Shown here: one piece after another, positions 6,690 through 10,728 of the stretch
Position numbering within the stretch: the stretch's first letter is position 1
Layout of the letters: each line of letters begins with the position of its first letter
Assembly (NCBI GenBank): GCA_002405555.1
Contig: DHMA01000206.1
Coordinates: 852-11,579 of the forward strand
Direction: 5' to 3'
Source: Opitutia bacterium UBA4654
Lineage (GTDB): Bacteria; Verrucomicrobiota; Verrucomicrobiia; Opitutales; Intestinicryptomonadaceae
Length of the DNA stretch: 10,728 nt
Notes under the pieces: generated by a model
What the model was told of the DNA's origin: nothing
What the model saw: only the letters and a program-made list of their open reading frames with translations
Databases searched by the model: none
Made by a program: the position numbers and the translations under genes

Positions 6690-8189
6690 CTAAATGCCGT
6701 CGCCCACGGTGTAGTAGGGAACGCCAAGCTTTTCGCATGCCGATTTAAGGTCGCTCTCGCGGTCGCTTATGACGTAGAGCTTGTCGCCGTCGAAAAGGGT
6801 CGTCGTGCCGTCGGGAATGAAATAGCGTCCGCCGCGCTTTACCATGATTACAAGCGTGTTCCGAGGAAGCCCCAGCTTCATCAGGGTGTTCCCCTTTTCG
6901 AGAAGAGTTTGGCTTACGTCGATTTCGGAAAGGACTGACTTCATTTCGTCGGGCAGTTCGAAATCCAAGTCCGATTTTTTTTCGTTGGACTTGTCGCAAA
7001 CGCCCAGCCACGACGCCATTTTCACAACGGTCATGCCCTGCACCATAAGCGACAGAATCGTGATGAAAAACACCACGTTGAAAATCAGCCGCGCGTTGGG
7101 CACGTCGGCGACGAGCGGGTATGTCGCAAAGATAATCGGGACGGCCCCGCGCAGACCGACCCACGAAATGTACATTCTGCCGCGCTTCGAGTAGCGTTTG
7201 AACGGAAGCAGGCTCAGCCACACGCTGAGCGGACGCCCCACGACTATCAAAAACGCGCCGATTAAAATCGCGAACGCCGCCACGGGCACAAGCTCGCGCG
7301 GGTTCACGAGAAGTCCGAGCGTGAGGAAGATTATTATCTGCCAAAGCCACGCGAAAACCGCAAAGAATTTCTTTGTGCTCTTCAAGTGGACGGCGGTCGA
7401 GTTGCCGAAAATAAGCCCCGCAATGTAGACCGCCAAGTAGCCGTTGCCGCCCACCGCGTCAACCACCGCGAACACCGAAAACCCGCACGCGACAAGCAGC
7501 ACCGAGTACAGCGCGACGTTGTCGAGCGACGCCCTGTTGACGAGCCAGACTATCGCGTAGCCGAACGCGACCCCCAACGCCGCGCCCAGAATAATCTGCA
7601 AGAAAAACGAGTACACCGCCGAGTGGAATTCAAGCCCGCCCTGAATGTATTGAATGAGGACAATCGTGAGAATGTACGCCATCGGGTCGTTGCTGCCGCT
7701 TTCGAGTTCGAGGGTTTCGCGCAGGTTTTCCCTGAGTTTAAGCCCCCGCGCGCGCAACAGCGCGAACACCGATGCGGAGTCCGTGGACGACATCACCGAC
7801 GCCAACAGCATCGACTCCGCCAAGCCCAGCTTGAAGCCGAAAAGCCCGCAAATGCCCCAAATGAACGCGCCCGTGAGAGCTGCGGTCGCCACGACCCCGA
7901 AAGTCGCAAGCACAAGACCCTCGCCGACAATCGGCTTGACGTCGGAAATGCGGGTGTCCATGCCGCCCGAAAAGAGGATTACGCTCAACGCCATGATTCC
8001 CACGAACTGCGTCGCGTAGACGTTGTCGAAGTGGTATCCCACGCCGTCGGTTCCCATGAACATGCCCACAAGAAGAAACAGAAGCAGCGAGGGCACGCCG
8101 AAGCGCGAGCTCATTTTCCCCGCGAATATGCTCAGAAGCAGCATGCCCGAGCCGACAAGAAGTATGTTTTCGGGAGTAATGTTTTTCAT
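6690..8189 (-). CDS. K+(Na+)/H+ antiporter of the CPA1/NhaP2 type with RCK_C domain
   Basis: This is a 499-residue inner-membrane antiporter that exchanges cytoplasmic K+ or Na+ for protons, for pH and ion balance. About 12-13 hydrophobic segments fill residues 1-395. Characteristic CPA1 motifs are LFSGGMDTR (72-80), SSTDSASVFALLR (134-146), the ion-site region ESGSNDPMAY (163-172, Asn167-Asp168) and WVGLRGAVPI (343-352). Residues about 410-490 form a C-terminal TrkA-C/RCK_C regulatory domain (LMKLGLPRNTLVIMVKRGG, then DGDKLYVISD). This is the NhaP2/CvrA architecture. E. coli CvrA is longer, about 578 residues, with an extra C-terminal transporter-associated domain that is absent here. The neighbours are carbohydrate genes with no obvious link, and it is divergent from the esterase gene and separately terminated. 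No clear Shine-Dalgarno sequence precedes the ATG. Ion preference cannot be read from sequence. Confidence 0.9.
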   Translation of the reverse strand: MKNITPENILLVGSGMLLLSIFAGKMSSRFGVPSLLLFLLVGMFMGTDGVGYHFDNVYATQFVGIMALSVILFSGGMDTRISDVKPIVGEGLVLATFGVVATAALTGAFIWGICGLFGFKLGLAESMLLASVMSSTDSASVFALLRARGLKLRENLRETLELESGSNDPMAYILTIVLIQYIQGGLEFHSAVYSFFLQIILGAALGVAFGYAIVWLVNRASLDNVALYSVLLVACGFSVFAVVDAVGGNGYLAVYIAGLIFGNSTAVHLKSTKKFFAVFAWLWQIIIFLTLGLLVNPRELVPVAAFAILIGAFLIVVGRPLSVWLSLLPFKRYSKRGRMYISWVGLRGAVPIIFATYPLVADVPNARLIFNVVFFITILSLMVQGMTVVKMASWLGVCDKSNEKKSDLDFELPDEMKSVLSEIDVSQTLLEKGNTLMKLGLPRNTLVIMVKRGGRYFIPDGTTTLFDGDKLYVISDRESDLKSACEKLGVPYYTVGDGI

Positions 8190-8253
8190 TTTTCGAATGC
8201 GGTTTGCCGCCCGAAATCCGCGGCTTCGCCAAGCGGAACGGACGCGTTTTTTA

Positions 8254-8308
8254 TTGAAGACCGACCGAATATGTAGTATCGAATTCCGACTTTCAAACCA
8301 TTATATTT
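8254..8308 (+). promoter_or_regulatory. Candidate promoter region of the esterase/GH5-like operon
   Basis: One option is TTGAAG (8254-8259), a 17-nt spacer and TATCGA (8277-8282). A second is the better -10 hexamer TATATT (8303-8308) in the AT-rich block before the gene, with only a poor -35. The ATG at 8336 is preceded by GTAGG about 9 nt upstream as a modest ribosome binding site. The true start is undecided. Confidence 0.3.
8268..8296 (-). promoter_or_regulatory. Candidate promoter of the antiporter gene
   Basis: On the minus strand TTGAAA (8296-8291) and CATATT (8273-8268) are separated by exactly 17 nt, a good sigma-70-like match. It lies about 80 bp before the ATG at 8189 and overlaps a weaker plus-strand candidate at 8254-8282. 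Confidence 0.5.
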
Positions 8309-8335
8309 ATTTTTCGAAAAAAGTAGGCGTTTATC

Positions 8336-9178
8336 ATGAAAATTCTCGCGAAAATACTTGCGGCGGCGCTCGCTCTTGCGGCGGTCGCAGCGTACGGCAA
8401 AACCGTCGAAGTAAAAGCTCCGAGCAAGGCGATGAAAAAGGAGGTCTCCGCGCTCGTCGTTCTGCCCGATTCCTACGACGCAAATTCGGGGAAATCCTAC
8501 CCCGCAATCTACCTGCTCCACGGCTTCGGCGGCAACCACACGACGTGGCCCAAACGCACAAAGCCCAACCTCGACGAAATCGCCTCGCAACAGGAGATAA
8601 TCTTCGTCTGCCCCGACGGCGCGAAAAGCTGGTACTGGGACGCCCCCAAAAAACCCGAATACAAGTACGAAACATTCGTCTCTAATGAGCTTGTTGAATT
8701 TATAGACAAAAACTTCCGCACGGTGAAGTCGCCCAAAGCCCGCGCAATCACGGGGTTCAGCATGGGCGGGCACGGCGGGCTCTGGCTGGGAATAAGGCAC
8801 GGCGACGTTTTCGGCGCGTGCGGCTCGATGAGCGGCGGCGTAGACATCCGCCCGTTCCCGTCGAGCTGGGCGATGAAGGAGTCGCTCGGCGCGAAGAACG
8901 AAAACCCCGAAATTTGGGACTCGCACACCGTAATCAACGAAGCCGACAAAATCGACCCATCGAAAGCCCCCGCCATGATTATCGACTGCGGCACGAAGGA
9001 CTTTTTCTACAAGGTAAACCAAGCGCTCCACGAAAAGCTCCTGCGCCTGAACATTCCGCACGAATACACAACGCGACCGGGGGCGCACACGCACGAGTAC
9101 TGGAACAACGCGGTCGATTTCCAGATTCTTTTCTTCAAAAAATTCTTCGAAGCAAACAATATAAACAACAAAAAATAA
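8336..9178 (+). CDS. Secreted CE1-like esterase (alpha/beta hydrolase, putative esterase family)
   Basis: This 280-residue exported esterase has an N-terminal signal peptide (about 1-21, KILAAALALAAVAAYG). The alpha/beta hydrolase fold shows YLLHGFGGNHTTW (59-71, oxyanion-loop region), the nucleophile elbow GFSMGG (140-145, Ser142), IIDCGTKDFF (215-224, likely acid Asp222) and PGAHTHEYW (248-256, likely His251). Motif order and spacing fit the esterase D/feruloyl-acetylxylan esterase family (Pfam Esterase, CAZy CE1). Members remove acetyl or feruloyl groups from hemicellulose; S-formylglutathione hydrolases share the fold but are cytoplasmic, which the signal peptide argues against. It is the first gene of a two-gene operon with a GH5-like hydrolase, fitting deacylation ahead of backbone cleavage. 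The acyl group it removes cannot be told from sequence. Confidence 0.85.
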   Translation: MKILAKILAAALALAAVAAYGKTVEVKAPSKAMKKEVSALVVLPDSYDANSGKSYPAIYLLHGFGGNHTTWPKRTKPNLDEIASQQEIIFVCPDGAKSWYWDAPKKPEYKYETFVSNELVEFIDKNFRTVKSPKARAITGFSMGGHGGLWLGIRHGDVFGACGSMSGGVDIRPFPSSWAMKESLGAKNENPEIWDSHTVINEADKIDPSKAPAMIIDCGTKDFFYKVNQALHEKLLRLNIPHEYTTRPGAHTHEYWNNAVDFQILFFKKFFEANNINNKK

Positions 9179-9181
9179 GGA
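9177..9181 (+). promoter_or_regulatory. Ribosome binding site of the GH5-like gene, overlapping the esterase stop codon
   Basis: AAGGA starts inside the TAA stop of the esterase gene and lies 10 nt before the ATG at 9192. The overlap suggests translational coupling of the two genes. Confidence 0.6.
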
Positions 9182-9191
9182 TACTATATAC

Positions 9192-10298
9192 ATGAAAAGG
9201 GCAATATCTGCAATACTCGCCGTCTGCGCGGCGGCGTCGCTTTTCGCGCGCGAAAAATGGACGGAACAGCAGGCGAACCAGTGGTACGCAAGCCAGCCGT
9301 TCTACGCGGGGGCGAACTTCATTCCGTCGAACGCAATCAACCAAATCGAAATGTGGAGCTCCGACACGTTCAGCCCCGATGTAATCGACCGCGAACTGGG
9401 CTGGGCGCAGAGCCTCGGCTTCAACGCAATGCGCGTGTTCCTGAGCGACGTCGTGTGGAAGCACGAGGGCAAAAGGCTTTTCGCGAACATGGAAAAGTAT
9501 CTTGAAATCGCCGACAAGCGCGGAATCAAAACGCTCTTCGTGTTCTTCGACAGCTGCTGGAACCCCGAATCGGAGTACGGCAAACAGCCCGAACCCAAGC
9601 TCTGCAACCACAATTCGGGCTGGGTGAAATCGCCGTCGTTCAAGGTGCTCAACGACAAATCGCAGTGGGGAGACCTCGAAAAATACGTCAAGGCTGTCAT
9701 CACGCGCTTCAAGGACGACAGGCGAATCATCGGCTGGGACATCTACAACGAACCGGGGAATGTCGGCTACACGGTAATCGACGGCAGGGAAAACGAAAAC
9801 GCCGAAGTGTTCCGCAACACGCGCGAGCTGCTCGAAAAGGCGTTCGTGTGGGCGCGTGAGGCGAACCCGTCGCAGCCCATTACGTCGGGCGAATACGTCG
9901 GCGACGACCACATCGTTGGCAAGACTTTCAACAAGCTCCAGCGCGACGAATCCGACATCATTTCGTTCCACTGCTACGGCAACGCAAAGGCGTTGAACAC
10001 GGTAATCAAAAAGCTCGAAAAGTACAACCGCCCGCTCCTCTGCACAGAGTACATGGCGCGTCCGTCAAGCACATTCAACCCCTGCCTCGGAATCATGAAA
10101 GAGCACAAGGTTGCGGCGTTCAACTGGGGCTTGGTAAGCGGCAAGACGCAGACAATATACTCGTGGAAATTCAACAAGATGCAGAACCCCACCCCCGACC
10201 TGCTCAAACTGTGGTTCCACGACGTTTTCTTCGAAAGCGGCGTTCCGTACAAGCAGGAGGAGGCCGACTACATCAAGAAAATCATGGGCAAAAAATAA
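9192..10298 (+). CDS. Secreted GH5-like (clan GH-A) glycoside hydrolase
   Basis: This 368-residue protein has a signal peptide (about 1-19, ending SLFA before REKW). A (beta/alpha)8 clan GH-A barrel is indicated by FYAGANFIPSNAINQIEMW (37-55), LGFNAMRVFLSDVVW (75-89), GIKTLFVFFDSCW (111-123), GWDIYNEPGN (181-190) with candidate acid/base Glu187, SFHCYGN (258-264), LLCTEYMAR (282-290) with candidate nucleophile Glu286, and NWGLVSGKTQTIYSW (311-325). Proteins with this last signature are common in Bacteroidota and Verrucomicrobiota and are often annotated as cellulase-family or '1,4-beta-xylanase' without experiment. The exact GH5 subfamily and substrate are therefore open. The gene lies 13 bp after the CE1-like esterase and is followed by a terminator, so it ends a two-gene operon. 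It probably acts on a periplasmic or external acylated beta-glycan such as mannan or xylan; that is inference from context. Confidence 0.85.
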   Translation: MKRAISAILAVCAAASLFAREKWTEQQANQWYASQPFYAGANFIPSNAINQIEMWSSDTFSPDVIDRELGWAQSLGFNAMRVFLSDVVWKHEGKRLFANMEKYLEIADKRGIKTLFVFFDSCWNPESEYGKQPEPKLCNHNSGWVKSPSFKVLNDKSQWGDLEKYVKAVITRFKDDRRIIGWDIYNEPGNVGYTVIDGRENENAEVFRNTRELLEKAFVWAREANPSQPITSGEYVGDDHIVGKTFNKLQRDESDIISFHCYGNAKALNTVIKKLEKYNRPLLCTEYMARPSSTFNPCLGIMKEHKVAAFNWGLVSGKTQTIYSWKFNKMQNPTPDLLKLWFHDVFFESGVPYKQEEADYIKKIMGKK

Positions 10299-10323
10299 AA
10301 GCCATCGGCAAAACGCAAAACAA

Positions 10324-10355
10324 AAAACGGCGCAGGATTTTTCCCGCGCCGTTTT
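10324..10355. terminator. Bidirectional terminator between convergent genes
   Basis: The stem pairs AAAACGGCGC (10324-10333) with GCGCCGTTTT (10346-10355); two inner pairs are possible beyond a mismatch. T-rich sequence follows on the plus strand (GTTTTT), and the A-run on the left gives a T-run on the minus strand. It ends the esterase/GH5-like operon and, 30 bp past the facing stop codon, also the minus-strand gene at the right edge. Confidence 0.85.
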
Positions 10356-10385
10356 GTTTTTCAAAAGCCCGACACGCGCCCCGCC

Positions 10386-10728
10386 CTACTTGGCGGCGGG
10401 GACGAAATCGACGGCTTCAAGCTCGGCTACAACTATCGGCGAGTCGTAAATCGGCAGGTTTTTGAACACTGTGCCGCCGCGGGTTTTTACGATGTTTGCG
10501 GCGGGAATTTCGTATACGCCGCCCGTCAGAATGTCCACCCACACGGGCTTTTTGAAGCTTGCCTTGACCTCCACGTCGGCGGGGGTCGTCTTGTTGAAGT
10601 TTGTCGGCGTGCATTCGTCGTACCACACAACGAACGCCGTTCCGCCCTTCGGCGAGTAGCCGAAAACCGAGTGCGACAAGCCGCTCTTCACCGAAACCGC
10701 TTTGTTCGGGTTTTTGAAAAGCTCGAAG
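10386..10728 (-). CDS. C-terminal part of an unrecognised protein, possibly a glycoside hydrolase (5' end outside window)
   Basis: The frame is open from the right edge to a TAG at 10388-10386, giving the last 113 residues. It reads in phase from FELFKNPNKAVSV at the edge; a GTG at 10691 is internal to this frame and is not taken as the start. The visible part looks all-beta: SVFGYSPKGGTAFVVWYDE, KKPVWVDILTGGVYEIP, then FKNLPIYDSPIVVAEL. A segment meaning 'so-and-so determines the substance's profile and then the pieces are sorted' cannot be read from it; what can be said is that the VDILTGGVYEIP...LPIYDSPIVVA pattern resembles the C-terminal beta-sandwich of some clan GH-A hydrolases of this phylum. 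That resemblance is from memory and weak. The N-terminal catalytic part, if any, is not in the window. It converges on the GH5-like operon. Confidence 0.6.
   Translation of the reverse strand, partial: FELFKNPNKAVSVKSGLSHSVFGYSPKGGTAFVVWYDECTPTNFNKTTPADVEVKASFKKPVWVDILTGGVYEIPAANIVKTRGGTVFKNLPIYDSPIVVAELEAVDFVPAAK

Noticed and set aside
6690..8189. Antiporter as part of the GH42-like/rhaB operon
   Set aside because: A probable terminator and a separate promoter candidate lie in the 159-bp gap, so it is more likely transcribed alone.
8186..9193. Minus-strand open frame of about 335 codons opposite the esterase gene
   Set aside because: It overlaps the whole esterase, whose serine hydrolase motifs are clear, and has the Arg/Val-rich look of an antisense shadow.
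1..10728. CRISPR array, tRNA or rRNA genes, insertion sequence, toxin-antitoxin or defence genes
   Set aside because: No regularly spaced repeats, cloverleaf-like segments, transposase motifs or small two-gene toxin pairs were seen on either strand by reading.

Overview
The window looks like part of a chromosome from a polysaccharide-degrading Verrucomicrobiota bacterium, most likely class Opitutia (Opitutales/Puniceicoccales type). This is an inference from gene content. The main clues are a PEP-CTERM surface protein with an Opitutia-style C-terminus, a short pseudopilin of the kind amplified in Verrucomicrobiota, Lentisphaerota and Planctomycetota, and several secreted carbohydrate-active enzymes around a rhamnose catabolic gene. 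The DNA is GC-rich, so the antisense strands of real genes carry long spurious open frames. No tRNA, rRNA, CRISPR, insertion sequence or phage gene was seen.

Layout. 1-52 is a strong terminator hairpin for a gene left of the window. 218-931 (+) is a type II/IV pseudopilin with its own terminator. 932-1300 is non-coding: terminator, G-rich stretch, G9 run and promoter region. 1301-2749 (+) is a secreted PEP-CTERM protein with its own terminator. 2750-3107 is a gene-free convergent gap with one terminator per strand. On the minus strand, 6530-4629 encodes a secreted GH42-like glycoside hydrolase and 4583-3108 encodes rhamnulokinase (rhaB), 45 bp apart, probably one transcript. Also on the minus strand, 8189-6690 encodes a CPA1-type K+(Na+)/H+ antiporter with an RCK_C domain and its own terminator. 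A divergent promoter region (8190-8335) separates it from a plus-strand pair: a secreted CE1-like esterase (8336-9178) and a secreted GH5-like hydrolase (9192-10298), 13 bp apart. A bidirectional terminator (about 10324-10355) separates these from the 3' end of a minus-strand gene cut by the right edge, possibly another glycoside hydrolase.

How the genes may work together. The secreted hydrolases and esterase could deacylate and cleave hemicellulose- or pectin-like glycans outside the cytoplasm, and RhaB would phosphorylate L-rhamnulose derived from released rhamnose. The pseudopilin and the PEP-CTERM protein suggest an elaborate cell surface fed by type II/IV secretion-like machinery and an exosortase, neither of which is encoded here. 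Nothing in the window is clearly a wholly new system. The points most worth a second look are the GH42-like/rhaB pair, the esterase/GH5-like pair, and promoter-like blocks shared upstream of several genes.
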